DNA from: Arenicola marina
Lineage: Eukaryota > Annelida > Polychaeta > Arenicolidae
Assembly: GCA_964019135.1 (NCBI GenBank)
Contig: OZ025249.1
Location: 17,137,088 to 17,201,087 of the forward strand
Direction: 5' to 3'
DNA: 64,000 bases
Shown: positions 48,401 through 60,335 of the stretch, piece by piece
Position numbering within the stretch: position 1 is the stretch's first letter
Layout of the letters: each line of letters begins with the position of its first letter
Notes under the pieces: generated by a model
Database searches by the model: none
Seen by the model: the letters and a program-made list of their open reading frames with translations, nothing else
What the model was told of the DNA's origin: nothing
Translations under genes and position numbers: made by a program

Positions 48401-51400
48401 AGAGGGCTGGCGTGAGAGGTGAGCATGGCAAGGAAGGGAAGAGAAGGCTGTGAAAGAGCGAGGGCTGGCGTGAGAGGTGGACATGGCAAGGAAGAGAAGG
48501 GAAGGCTGTCAGAGAGAGGGCTGGCGTAAGAGGTGGACATGGCAAGGAAGGGAAGGGAAGGCTGGGAAAGAGAGAGGGCTGGCGTGAGAAGTGGACATGG
48601 CAAGGAAGGGAAGGGAAGGCTGGGAAAGAGAGAGGGCTGGCGTGAGAAGTGGACATGGCAAGGAAGGGAAGGGAAGGCTGTGAAAGAGAGAGGGCCGGCG
48701 TGAGAGGTGGACATGGCAAGGAAGGGAAGGGAAGGCTAGGAAAGAGAGAGGGCTGGCGTGAGAGGTGGACATGGCAAGGAAGGGAAGGGAAGGCTGTGAA
48801 AGAGAGAGGGCTGGCGCGAGAGGTGGACATGGCAAGGAAGGGAATGGAAGGCTGTGAAAGAGAGAGGGCTGGCGTGAGAGGTGAGCATGGCAAGGAAGGG
48901 AAGGGAAGGCTGTGAAAGAGAGAGGGCTGGCGTGAGAAGTGGACATGGCAAGGAGGGGAAGCGAAGGCTGTGAAAGAGAGAGGGCTGGCGTGAGAGGTGG
49001 ACATGGCAAGAAAGGGAAGGGAAGGCTGTGAAAGAGAGGGAGCTGGCGTTAGAGGTGAGCATGGCAAGGAAGAGAATGGAAGGCTGTGAAAGAGAGAGGG
49101 CTGGCGTGAGAGGTGGACATGGCAAGGAAGGGAAGGGAAGGCTGGGAAAGAGAGAGGGCTGGCGTGAGAGGTGGACATGGCATGGAAGGGAAGGGAAGGC
49201 TGGGAAAGAGAGAGGGCTGGCGTGAGAGGTGGACATGGCAAGGAAGGGAAGGGAAGGCTGGGAAAGAGAGAGGGCTGGCGTGAGAGGTGGACATGGCAAG
49301 GAAGGGAAGGGAAGACTGTGAAAGAGAGAGGGCTGGCGTGAGAGGTGAGCATGGCAAGGAAGGGAATGGAAGGCTGGGAAAGAGAGAGGGCTGGCGTGAG
49401 AGGTGGACATGGCAAGGAAGGGAAGGGAAGGCTGGGAAAGAGAGAGGGCTGGCGTGAGAGGTGGACATGGCAAGGAAGGGAAGGGAAGGCTGGGAAAGAG
49501 AGAGGGCTGACGTGAGAGGTGGACATGGCAAGGAAGGGAAGGGAAGGCTGTGAAAGAGAGAGGGCTGGCGTGAGAAGTGGACATGGCAAGGAAGGGAATG
49601 GAAGGCTGTGAAAGAGAGAGGGCTGGCGTGAGAGGTGGACATGGCAAGGAAGGGAAGGGAAGGCTGTGAAAGAGAGGGGGCTGGCGTGAGAGGTGAGCAT
49701 GGCAAGGAAGGGAAGGGAAGGCTGGGAAAGAGAGAGGGCTGGCGTGAGAAGTGGACATGGCAAGGAAGGGAAGGGAAGGCTGTGAAAGAGAGAGGGCTGG
49801 CGTGAGAGGTGAGCATGGCAAGGAAGGGAAGGGAAGGCTGGGAAAGAGAGAGGGCTGGCGTGAGAGGTGAGCATGGCAAGGAAGGGAAGAGAAGGCTGTG
49901 AAAGAGAGAGGGCTGGCGTGAGAGGTGAGCATGGCAAGGAAGGCAAGAGAAGGCTGGAAAAGAGAGAGGGCTGGCGTGAGAGGTGGACATGGCAAGGAAG
50001 GGAAGGGAAGGCTGGGAAAGAGAGAGGGCTGGCGTGAGAGGTGAGCATGGCAAGGAAGGGAAGGGAAGGCTGTGAAAGAGAGAGGGCTGGCGTGAGAGGT
50101 GAGCATGGCAAGGAAGGGAAGGGAAGGCTGTGAAAGAGAGAGGGCTGGCGTGAGAGGTGAGCATGGCAAGGAAGGCAAGGGAAGGCTGTGAAAGAGAGAG
50201 GGCTGGCGTGCGAGGTGGACATGGCAAGGAAGGGAATGGAAGGCTGTGAAAGAGGGAGGGCTGGCGTGAGAGGTGAGCATGGCAAGGAAGGGAAGGGAAG
50301 GCTGTGAAAGAGAGAGGGCTGGCGTGAGAGGTGAGCATGGCAAGGAAGGGAATGGAAGGCTGGGAAAGAGAGAGGGCTGGCGTGAGAGGTGAGCATGGCA
50401 AGGAAGGGAAGGGAAGGCTGTGAAAGAGAGAGGGCTGGCGTGAGAGGTGAGCATGGCAAGGAAGGGAATGGAAGGCTGGGAAAGAGAGAGGGCTGGCGTG
50501 AGAGGTGAGCATGGCAAGGAAGGGAAGAGAAGGCTGTGAAAGAGAGAGGGCTGGCGTGAGAGGTGGACATGGCAAGGAAGAGAAGGGAAGGCTGTCAGAG
50601 AGAGGGCTGGCGTAAGAGGTGGACATGGCAAGGAAGGGAAGGGAAGGCTGTGAAAGAGAGAGGGCTGGCGTGAGAGGTGAGCATGGCAAGGAAGGGAAGA
50701 GAAGGCTGTGAAAGAGAGAGGGCTGGCGTGAGAGGTGGACATGGCAAGGAAGAGAAGGGCAGACTGTCAGAGAGAGGGCTGGCGTAGAAGGTGGACATGG
50801 CAAGGAAGGGAAGGGAAGGCTGGGAAAGAGAGAGGGCTGGCGTGAGAGGTGAGCATGGCAAGGAAGGGAAGGGAAGGCTGGGAAAGAGAGAGGGCTGGCG
50901 TGAGAGGTGAGCATGGCAAGGAAGGGAAGGGAAGGCTGGGAAAGAGAGAGGGCTGGCGTGAGAGGTGAGCATGGCAAGGAAGGGAAGGGAAGGCTGGGAA
51001 AGAGAGAGGGCTGGCGTGAGAGGTGAGCATGGCAAGGAAGGGAAGAGAAGGCTGGGAAAGAGAGAGGGCTGGCGTGAGAGGTGGACATGGCAAGGAAGAG
51101 AAGGGAAGGCTGTCAGAGAGAGGGCTGGCGTAAGAGGTGGACATGGCAAGGAAGGGAAGGGAAGGCTGGGAAAGAGAGAGGGCTGGCGTGAGATGTGAGC
51201 ATGGCAAGGAAGGGAAGGGAAGGCTGGGAAAGAGAGAGGGCTGGCGTGAGAGGTGAGCATGGCAAGGAAGGGAAGGGAAGGCTGGGAAAGAGAGAGGGCT
51301 GGCGTGAGAGGTGAGCATGGCAAGGAAGGGAAGAGAAGGCTGTGAAAGAGAGAGGGCTGGCGTGAGAGGTGGACATGGCAAGGAAGAGAAGGGAAGGCTG

Positions 51401-54400
51401 TCAGAGAGAGGGCTGGCGTAAGAGGTGGACATGGCAAGGAAGGGAAGGGAAGGCTGGGAAAGAGAGAGGGCTGGCGTGAGAAGTGGACATGGCAAGGAAG
51501 GGAAGGGAAGGCTGGGAAAGAGAGAGGGCTGGCGTGAGAAGTGGACATGGCAAGGAAGGGAAGGGAAGGCTGTGAAAGAGAGAGGGCCGGCGTGAGAGGT
51601 GGACATGGCAAGGAAGAGAAGGGAAGGCTAGGAAAGAGCGAGGGCTGGCGTGAGAGGTGGACATGGCAAGGAAGGGAAGGGAAGGCTGTGAAAGAGAGAG
51701 AGCTGGCGTGAGAGGTGGACATGGCAAGAAAGGGAAGGAAAGGCTGTGAAAGAGAGGGAGCTGGCGTTAGAGTTGAGCATGGCAAGGAAGGGAAGGGAAG
51801 GCTGTGAAAGAGAGAGGGCTGGCGTGAGAGGTGAGCATGGCAAGGAAGGGAAGGGAAGGCTGGGAAAGAGAGAGGGCTGGCGTGAGAGGTGAGCATGGCA
51901 AGGAAGGGAAGGGAAGGCTGTGAAAGAGAGAGGGCTGGCGTGAGAGGTGGACATGGCAAGGAAGGGAATGGAAGGCTGTGAAAGAGAGAGGGCTGGCGTG
52001 AGAGGTGAGCATGGCAAGGAAGGGAAGGGAAGGCTGTGAAAGAGAGAGGGCTGGCGTGAGAGGTGAGCATGGCAAGGAAGGGAAGGGAAGGCTGTGAAAG
52101 AGAGAGGGCTGGCGTGAGAGGTGAGCATGGCAAGGAAGGGAAGGGAAGGCTGTGAAAGAGAGAGGGCTGGCGTGAGAAGTGGACATGGCAAGGAAGGGAA
52201 GGGAAGGCTGTGAAAGAGAGAGGGCTGGCGTGAGAGGTGAGCATGGCAAGGAAGGGAAGGGAAGGCTGTGAAAGAGAGAGGGCTGGCGTGAGAGGTGAGC
52301 ATGGCAAGGAAGGGAAGGGAAGGTTGTGAAAGAGAGAGGGCTGGCGTGAGAGGTGAGCATGGCAAGGAAGGGAATGGAAGGCTGTGAAAGAGAGAGGGCT
52401 GGCGTGAGAGGTGAGCATGGCAAGGAAGGGAAGGGAAGGCTGTGAAAGAGAGAGGGCTGGCGTGAGAGGTGAGCATGGCAAGGAAGGGAAGGGAAGGCTG
52501 TGAAAGAGAGAGGGCTGGCGTGAGAGGTGAGCATGGCAAGGAAGGGAAGGGAAGGCTGTGAAAGAGAGAGGGCTGGCGTGAGAAGTGGACATGGCAAGGA
52601 AGGGAAGGGAAGGCTGTGAAAGAGAGAGGGCTGGCGTGAGAGGTGGACATGGCAAGAAAGGGAAGGGAAGTCTGTGAAAGAGAGGGAGCTGGCGTTAGAG
52701 GTGAGCATGGCAAGGAAGGGAAGGGAGGGCTGTGAAAGAGAGAGGGCTGGCGTGAGAGGTGAGCATGGCAAGGAAGGGAAGGGAAGGCTGGGAAAGAGAG
52801 AGGGCTGGCGTGAGAGGTGAGCATGGCAAGGAAGGGAAGGGAAGGCTGGGAAAGAGAGAGGGCTGGCGTGAGAGGTGAGCATGGCAAGGAAGGGAAGAGA
52901 AGGCTGTGAAAGAGAGAGGGCTGGCGTGAGAGGTGAGCATGGCAAGGAAGGGAAGAGAAGGCTGTGAAAGAGAGAGGGCTGGCGTGAGAGGTGGACATGG
53001 CAAGGAAGAGAAGGGAAGGCTGTCAGAGAGAGGGCTGGCGTAAGAGGTGGACATGGCAAGGAAGGGAAGGGAAGGCTGGGAAAGAGAGAGGGCTGGCGTG
53101 AGAAGTGGACATGGCAAGGAAGGGAATGGAAGGCTGGGAAAGAGAGAGGGCTGGCGTGAGAAGTGGACATGGCAAGGAAGGGAAGGGAAGGCTGTGAAAG
53201 AGAGAGGGCCGGCGTGAGATGTGAGCATGGCAAGGAAGGGAAGGGAAGGCTGGGAAAGAGAGAGGGCTGGCGTGAGAGGTGAGCATGGCAAGGAAGGGAG
53301 GGGAAGGCTGGGAAAGAGAGAGGGCTGGCGTGAGAGGTGAGCATGGCAAGGAAGGGAAGAGAAGGCTGTGAAAGAGCGAGGGCTGGCGTGAGAGGTGGAC
53401 ATGGCAAGGAAGAGAAGGGAAGGCTGTCAGAGAGAGGGCTGGCGTAAGAGGTGGACATGGCAAGGAAGGGAAGGGAAGGCTGGGAAAGAGAGAGGGCTGG
53501 CGTGAGAAGTGGACATGGCAAGGAAGGGAAGGGAAGGCTGGGAAAGAGAGAGGGCTGGCGTGAGAAGTGGACATGGCAAGGAAGGGAAGGGAAGGCTGTG
53601 AAAGAGAGAGGGCCGGCGTGAGAGGTGGACATGGCAAGGAAGGGAAGGGAAGGCTAGGAAAGAGAGAGGGCTGGCGTGAGAGGTGGACATGGCAAGGAAG
53701 GGAAGGGAAGGCTGTGAAAGAGAGAGGGCTGGCGTGAGAGGTGGACATGGCAAGGAAGGGAAGGGAAGGCTGTGAAAGAGAGAGGGCTGGCGTGAGAGGT
53801 GAGCATGGCAAGGAAGGGAAGGGAAGGCTGTGAAAGAGAGAGGGCTGGCGTGAGAAGTGGACATGGCAAGGAGGGGAAGCGAAGGCTGTGAAAGAGAGAG
53901 GGCTGGCGTGAGAGGTGGACATGGCAAGAAAGGGAAGGGAAGGCTGTGAAAGAGAGGGAGCTGGCGTTAGAGGTGAGCATGGCAAGGAAGGGAAGGGAAG
54001 GCTGTGAAAGAGAGAGGGCTGGCGTGAGAGGTGGACATGGCAAGGAAGAGAATGGAAGGCTGTGAAAGAGAGAGGGCTGGCGTGAGAGGTGGACATGGCA
54101 AGGAAGGGAAGGGAAGGCTGGGAAAGAGAGAGGGCTGGCGTGAGAGGTGGACATGGCATGGAAGGGAAGGGAAGGCTGGGAAAGAGAGAGGCCTGGCGTG
54201 AGAGGTGGACATGGCAAGGAAGGGAAGGGAAGGCTGGGAAAGAGAGAGGGCTGGCGTGAGAGGTGGACATGGCAAGGAAGGGAAGGGAAGACTGTGAAAG
54301 AGAGAGGGCTGGCGTGAGAGGTGAGCATGGCAAGGAAGGGAATGGAAGGCTGGGAAAGAGAGAGGGCTGGCGTGAGAGGTGGACATGGCAAGGAAGGGAA

Positions 54401-57400
54401 GGGAAGGCTGGGAAAGAGAGAGGGCTGGCGTGAGAGGTGGACATGGCAAGGAAGGGAAGGGAAGGCTGGGAAAGAGAGAGGGCTGACGTGAGAGGTGGAC
54501 ATGGCAAGGAAGGGAAGGGAAGGCTGTGAAAGAGAGAGGGCTGGCGTGAGAAGTGGACATGGCAAGGAAGGGAATGGAAGGCTGTGAAAGAGAGAGGGCT
54601 GGCGTGAGAGGTGGACATGGCAAGGAAGGGAAGGGAAGGCTGGGAAAGAGAGAGGGCTGGCGTGAGAGGTGGACATGGCAAGGAAGGGAAGGGAAGGCTG
54701 GGAAAGAGAGAGGGCTGACGTGAGAGGTGGACATGGCAAGGAAGGGAAGGGAAGGCTGTGAAAGAGAGAGGGCTGGCGTGAGAGGTGGACATGGCAAGGA
54801 AGGGAAGGGAAGGCTGTGAAAGAGAGAGGGCTGGCGTGAGAGGTGAGCATGGCAAGGAAGGGAAGGGAAGGCTGTGAAAGAGAGAGGGCTGGCGTGAGAG
54901 GTGAGCATGGCAAGGAAGGGAAGGGAAGGCTGTGAAAGAGAGAGGGCTGGCGTGAGAGGTGAGCATGGCAAGGAAGGGAAGAGAAGGCTGTGAAAGAGAG
55001 AGGGCTGGCGTGAGAGGTGGACATGGCAAGGAAGAGAAGGGAAGGCTGTCAGAGAGAGGGCTGGCGTAAGAGGTGGACATGGCAAGGAAGGGAAGGGAAG
55101 GCTGGGAAAGAGAGAGGGCTGGCGTGAGAAGTGGACATGGCATGGAAGGGAAGGGAAGGCTGGGAAAGAGAGAGGGCTGGCGTGAGAAGTCGACATGGCA
55201 AGGAAGGGAAGGGAAGGCTGTGAAAGAGAGAGGGCCGGCGTGAGAGGTGGACATGGCGAGGAAGGGAAGGGAAGGCTAGGAAAGAGAGAGGGCTGGCGTG
55301 AGAGGTGGACATGGCAAGGAAGGGAAGGGAAGGCTGTGAAAGAGAGAGGGCTGGCGTGAGAGGTGGACATGGCAAGGAAGGGAATGGAAGGCTGTGAAAG
55401 AGAGAGGGCTGGCGTGAGAGGTGAGCATGGCAAGGAAGGGAAGGGAAGGCTGTGAAAGAGAGAGGGCTGGCGTGAGAAGTGGACATGGCAAGGAAGGGAA
55501 GGGAAGGCTGTGAAAGAGAGAGGGCTGGCGTGAGAGGTGGACATGGCAAGAAAGGGAAGGGAAGGCTGTGAAAGAGAGGGAGCTGGCGTTAGAGGTGAGC
55601 ATGGCAAGGAAGGGAAGGGAAGGCTGTGAAAGAGAGAGGGCTGGCGTGAGAGGTAAGCATGGCAAGGAAGGGAAGGGAAGGCTGGGAAAGAGAGAGGGCT
55701 GGCGTGAGAGGTGAGCATGGCAAGGAAGGGAAGGGAAGGCTGGGAAAGAGAGAGGGCTGGCGTGAGAGGTGAGCATGGCAAGGAAGGGAAGAGAAGGCTG
55801 TGAAAGAGAGAGGGCTGGCGTGAGAGGTGAGCATGGCAAGGAAGGGAAGAGAAGGCTGTGAAAGAGAGAGGGCTGGCGTGAGAGGTGGACATGGCAAGGA
55901 AGAGAAGGGAAGGCTGTCAGAGAGAGGGCTGGCGTAAGAGGTGGACATGGCAAGGAAGGGAAGGGAAGGCTGGGAAAGAGAGAGGGCTGGCGTGAGAAGT
56001 GGACATGGCAAGGAAGGGAATGGAAGGCTGGGAAAGAGAGAGGGCTGGCGTGAGAAGTGGACATGGCAAGGAAGGAAAGGGAGGGCTGTGAAAGAGAGAG
56101 GGCCGGCGTGAGATGTGAGCATGGCAAGGAAGGGAAGGGAAGGCTGGGAAAGAGAGAGGGCTGGCGTGAGAGGTGAGCATGGCAAGGAAGGGAAGGGAAG
56201 GCTGGGAAAGAGAGAGGGCTGGCGTGAGAGGTGAGCATGGCAAGGAAGGGAAGAGAAGGCTGTGAAAGAGAGAGGGCTGGCGTGAGAGGTGGACATGGCA
56301 AGGAAGAGAAGGGAAGGCTGTCAGAGAGAGGGCTGGCGTAAGAGGTGGACATGGCAAGGAAGGGAAGGGAAGGCTGGGAAAGAGAGAGGGCTGGCGTGAG
56401 AAGTGGACATGGCAAGGAAGGGAAGGGAAGGCTGGGAAAGAGAGAGGGCTGGCGTGAGAAGTGGACATGGCAAGGAAGGGAAGGGAAGGCTGTGAAAGAG
56501 AGAGGGCCGGCGTGAGAGGTGGACATGGCAAGGAAGGGAAGGGAAGGCTAGGAAAGAGAGAGGGCTGGCGTGAGAGGTGGACATGGCAAGGAAGGGAAGG
56601 GAAGGCTGGGAAAGAGAGAGGGCTGGCGTGAGAGGTGGACATGGCAAGGAAGGGAATGGAAGGCTGTGAAAGAGAGAGGGCTGGCGTGAGAGGTGAGCAT
56701 GGCAAGGAAGGGAAGGGAAGGCTGTGAAAGAGAGAGGGCTGGCGTGAGAAGTGGACATGGCAAGGAAGGGAAGGGAAGGCTGGGAAAGAGAGAGGGCTGG
56801 CGTGAGAGGTGGACATGGCAAGAAAGGGAAGGGAAGGCTGTGAAAGAGAGGGAGCTGGCGTTAGAGGTGAGCATGGCAAGGAAGGGAAGGGAAGGCTGTG
56901 AAAGAGAGAGGGCTGGCGTGAGAGGTGGACATGGCAAGGAAGAGAATGGAAGGCTGTGAAAGAGAGAGGGCTGGCGTGAGAGGTGGACATGGCAAGGAAG
57001 GGAAGGGAAGGCTGGGAAAGAGAGAGGGCTGGCGTGAGAGGTGGACATGGCAAGGAAGGGAAGGGAAGGCTGGGAAAGAGAGAGGGCTGGCGTGAGAGGT
57101 GGACATGGCAAGGAAGGGAAGGGAAGGCTGGGAAAGAGAGAGGGCTGGCGTGAGAGGTGGACATGGCAAGGAAGGGAAGGGAAGACGGTGAAAGAGAGAG
57201 GGCTGGCGTGAGAGGTGAGCATGGCAAGGAAGGGAATGGAAGGCTGGGAAAGAGAGAGGGCTGGCGTGAGAGGTGGACATGGCAAGGAAGGGAAGGGAAG
57301 GCTGGGAAAGAGAGAGGGCTGGCGTGAGAGGTGGACATGGCAAGGAAGGGAAGGGAAGGCTGGGAAAGAGAGAGGGCTGACGTGAGAGGTGGACATGGCA

Positions 57401-57940
57401 AGGAAGGGAAGGGAAGGCTGTGAAAGAGAGAGGGCTGGCGTGAGAAGTGGACATGGCAAGGAAGGGAATGGAAGGCTGTGAAAGAGAGAGGGCTGGCGTG
57501 AGAGGTGGACATGGCAAGGAAGGGAAGGGAAGGCTGGGAAAGAGAGAGGGCTGGCGTGAGAGGTGGACATGGCAAGGAAGGGAAGGGAAGGCTGGGAAAG
57601 AGAGAGGGCTGACGTGAGAGGTGGACATGGCAAGGAAGGGAAGGGAAGGCTGTGAAAGAGAGAGGGCTGGCGTGAGAGGTGGACATGGCAAGGAAGGGAA
57701 GGGAAGGCTGGGAAAGAGAGAGGGCTGGCGTGAGAGGTGGACATGGCAAGGAAGGGAAGAGAAGGCTGTGAAAGAGAGAGGGCTGGCGTGAGAAGTGGAC
57801 ATGGCAAGGAAGGGAAGGGAAGGCTGGGAAAGAGAGAGGGCTGGCGTGAGAGGTGGACATGGCAAGGAAGGGAAGGGAAGAATGTCAGAGAGAGAGGGCT
57901 GGCGTGAGAGGTGGACATGGCAAGCAAGGGAAGGCACGGC
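39480..57940. repeat. 58-bp minisatellite, ~318 copies, with higher-order structure
   Basis: The unit is GGAAAGAGAGAGGGCTGGCG, TGAGAGGTGGACATGGCAAG and GAAGGGAAGGGAAGGCTG, 58 bp, about 83% purine on the plus strand. Two main variants are GTGGACATGG and GTGAGCATGG. 56-bp copies carry GTCAGAGAGAGGG, usually after AGGAAGAGAAGGG and before GCGTAAGAGG. Three units make 174 bp without a stop on the minus strand, which yields Ser/Pro/Leu-rich frames up to 1,851 codons. The 56-bp copies shift these frames without compensation, so I do not call a protein. Rare variants show kilobase-scale internal duplications (see findings). Confidence 0.97.
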
Positions 57941-58751
57941 TGCTATATCGGCGGCTTATTCGCAGAAGGAACTGCGTCTTTGCGTCTGAAAAATCATGGG
58001 TTTATCCGCGAAACCCTTCCGTCATTCTACTAAAAAGTAACTGTTCCCCTATTCCATCTTCTCTCTGGACAGTCAACACAGTCTTTGTGATCTGAGGCTA
58101 AAATCGACACAACAGGAGACCGCGGGCCGTCACGGCAAGAAGAGGTCAGGGTCAGAAAATAAAGAAAATGGAAAACGATCCAGTAAAAGTACAGTGCTTA
58201 CATTTAAACGCTGTATATTTAAAGTTGCATGTGGAGTTGTTTCGCTGTTTTTGAATGCCAAATTTGCGTATAAGAACACAAACCTAAGGCCTTAAGGTTC
58301 ATAACAGACAATAAACACCTACCATATCGCTTACCAATTATCTGCCAATGAGCAAAACATTTCAAATTCATGAATTGTCCGCCACAAAAATAAAAATTGT
58401 GCTGATTTGAAACGTCATAAACGTGTGTACACAAGTCGTTTACCGGTGCCACCGACAGGGGGCCCAGGCGCTAAATTATATGAAACAATAGAAGCGTCCG
58501 GAGCGCCACTTTTTCTTTGGCGGTGGCCGTTTACACTGCTTGTGGTCAAAGGTAACATTTCCTGTTTATTTTTATTTTGGTACAGCCGTTGCAGCGGTCA
58601 GCTCCACATGTAACTTTAAGCTAACATATGAATGATTTCGATCGATATTTATCGTATTGCGCATTTATTCAAATCAAATAGTACGTCTTTCTTCCTTCCG
58701 TTATACGTAACGTAATTTTTAAAAACATGCCTTAATTCACAAATTCGTATC
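57941..58751. other. Unique spacer, no gene seen
   Basis: Mixed to AT-rich sequence between two arrays. It holds a DR0 nuclear-receptor motif at 58143-58154. The frames present are short and unrecognised. Confidence 0.5.
58143..58154 (+). promoter_or_regulatory. DR0 nuclear-receptor motif
   Basis: AGGTCAGGGTCA is two hexamers with no spacer, the arrangement bound by GCNF-type (NR6A) receptors in animals. It is a single short match and may be chance. Confidence 0.25.
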
Positions 58752-59301
58752 CCGCCATTCTGTTGCACCACCCCGCCCTTCTACTGCACTACCGCGCCAT
58801 TATGCTGCACCACCCCGCCATGCTGCACCACCCGCCATCACGCAGCACCACCCCGCCATCATGCTGCACCACCCCGCCATCATGCTGCACCACCCCGCCA
58901 TCATGCTGCACCACCCCGCCATCATGCTGCACCACCCGCCATCATGCTGCATCACCCCGCCATCATGCTGCACCACCCCACCATCATGCTGCACCACCCC
59001 GCCATCATGCTGCACCACCCCGCCATCATGCTGCACCACCCCGCCATCATGCTGCACCACCCGCCATCATGCTGCACCACCCCGCCATCATGCTGCACCA
59101 CCCCGCCATCATGCTGCACCACCCCGCCATCATGCTGCACCACCCCGCCATCATGCTGCACCACCCCGCCATCATGCTGCACCACCCCGCCATCATGCTG
59201 CACCACCCCGCCATCATGCTGCACCACCCCGCCATCATGCTGCCCCACCCCGCCATCATGCTGCACCACCCCGCCATCATGCTGCACCACCCCGCCATCA
59301 T
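58752..59301. repeat. 21-bp minisatellite, ~26 copies
   Basis: The unit is CATCATGCTGCACCACCCCG + C, 21 bp, giving a seven-residue period (HHPAIML on plus, MMAGWCS on minus). Some copies lack one C (CACCCGCC) and are 20 bp, which breaks any continuous frame. The first copies are diverged. Confidence 0.95.
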
Positions 59302-59924
59302 CACGGGAGACCCATCTCAGAAGGTGGGAGGTGCGATTAATATCGGACGCTATAGAAATGCCGAAGTTCTTTAATCATACCAAGAAATTGGCTGGCCGCA
59401 GCATAAGGCAGGTGATGTATATGGAACGGTCGAATATTTCTCCGATGGTCTCGAGAGCTGCAACTTACTTTTAGATGTTTTGCAAAGCAAGACCCAAAGG
59501 AAGATGGCGACAAAGATAGGATCGCTCTGATCTATTTTGCGATGGGGCAAAAGAGGTAATGTTTCTATGGCAACCACATTGTCAATGCTGAGGGTGTATA
59601 GCGTCTATGCTGTAAGTGATAACAAAGGTGGGAAATGGCCTCCTGCTACAGCAGAAAGGACGGGTTTATAAAGCCTTTGTCATTCTCAGTCTGCTCAGCA
59701 GTCTCGTGTCACAATGTATGACAAAACCCGAAATATAGACTATACTGTTAATGTATAATATGGGGCAAAAGCACCAGTTTAAATATCCTTTCATTAAGCA
59801 TAACGTCTTTTAAGTAACTGTAACGCCCCGGGGTTCAGTAAGTGGGTAGCGTTTCGCTCTTGTCGCATTACTCGGTTACTCCGCTGCGTCATCCCAGCGG
59901 TTGATGCTGGATTTGGAGCCCCAT
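59302..59924. other. Unique spacer up to an assembly gap
   Basis: AT-balanced sequence with no recognised gene. It holds the YY1 and X-box motifs at 59501-59574. Confidence 0.5.
59501..59574 (+). promoter_or_regulatory. YY1-like site and RFX X-box
   Basis: AAGATGGCGAC at 59501-59511 fits the YY1 consensus, which in animal promoters often overlaps the start of transcription. GTTTCTATGGCAAC at 59561-59574 fits the X-box at 12 of 14 positions. The ATG inside the YY1 site opens only eight codons, so no coding exon is called. Confidence 0.35.
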
Positions 59925-60124
59925 NNNNNNNNNNNNNNNNNNNNNNNNNNNNNNNNNNNNNNNNNNNNNNNNNNNNNNNNNNNNNNNNNNNNNNNNNNNN
60001 NNNNNNNNNNNNNNNNNNNNNNNNNNNNNNNNNNNNNNNNNNNNNNNNNNNNNNNNNNNNNNNNNNNNNNNNNNNNNNNNNNNNNNNNNNNNNNNNNNNN
60101 NNNNNNNNNNNNNNNNNNNNNNNN
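59925..60124. other. Assembly gap, 200 N
   Basis: Exactly 200 N, the same fixed size as the first gap, so the true distance is unknown. Confidence 0.99.
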
Positions 60125-60243
60125 TGCTATTTGAACCACATCAGCACGAAGAATTATGTTTATTCCGGCTTACTTACTAGTTATTTATACAGATGTACGT
60201 AATTATAAAACTTCTCAATGTTTTGAATGGAAACGATGTATTA

Positions 60244-60284
60244 AGGTTTTTAGTGTATAAGGAGTTTGTATACACTAAACACCT
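60244..60284. repeat. Inverted repeat (hairpin) 1
   Basis: AGGTTTTTAGTGTATA (60244-60259) pairs with TATACACTAAACACCT (60269-60284) with one mismatch, leaving a 9-base loop. The stem is 16 positions long. Confidence 0.85.
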
Positions 60285-60293
60285 AAATACATC

Positions 60294-60335
60294 CATTCTT
60301 ATGTATGTTTTTTATTAAGAACATACATAAGAATG
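60294..60335. repeat. Inverted repeat (hairpin) 2
   Basis: CATTCTTATGTATGTT (60294-60309) and AACATACATAAGAATG (60320-60335) are perfect reverse complements with a 10-base loop. It starts 10 bp after hairpin 1. Possible origins are a small inverted-repeat transposon remnant or a hairpin RNA. The arms are too short to choose. Confidence 0.9.

Noticed and set aside
39460..57937. Minus-strand Ser/Pro/Leu-rich frames up to 1,851 codons
   Set aside because: The 58-bp unit is stop-free in all three minus-strand phases. Frames end only where 56-bp or mutated units fall. A pyrimidine-rich strand explains the composition.
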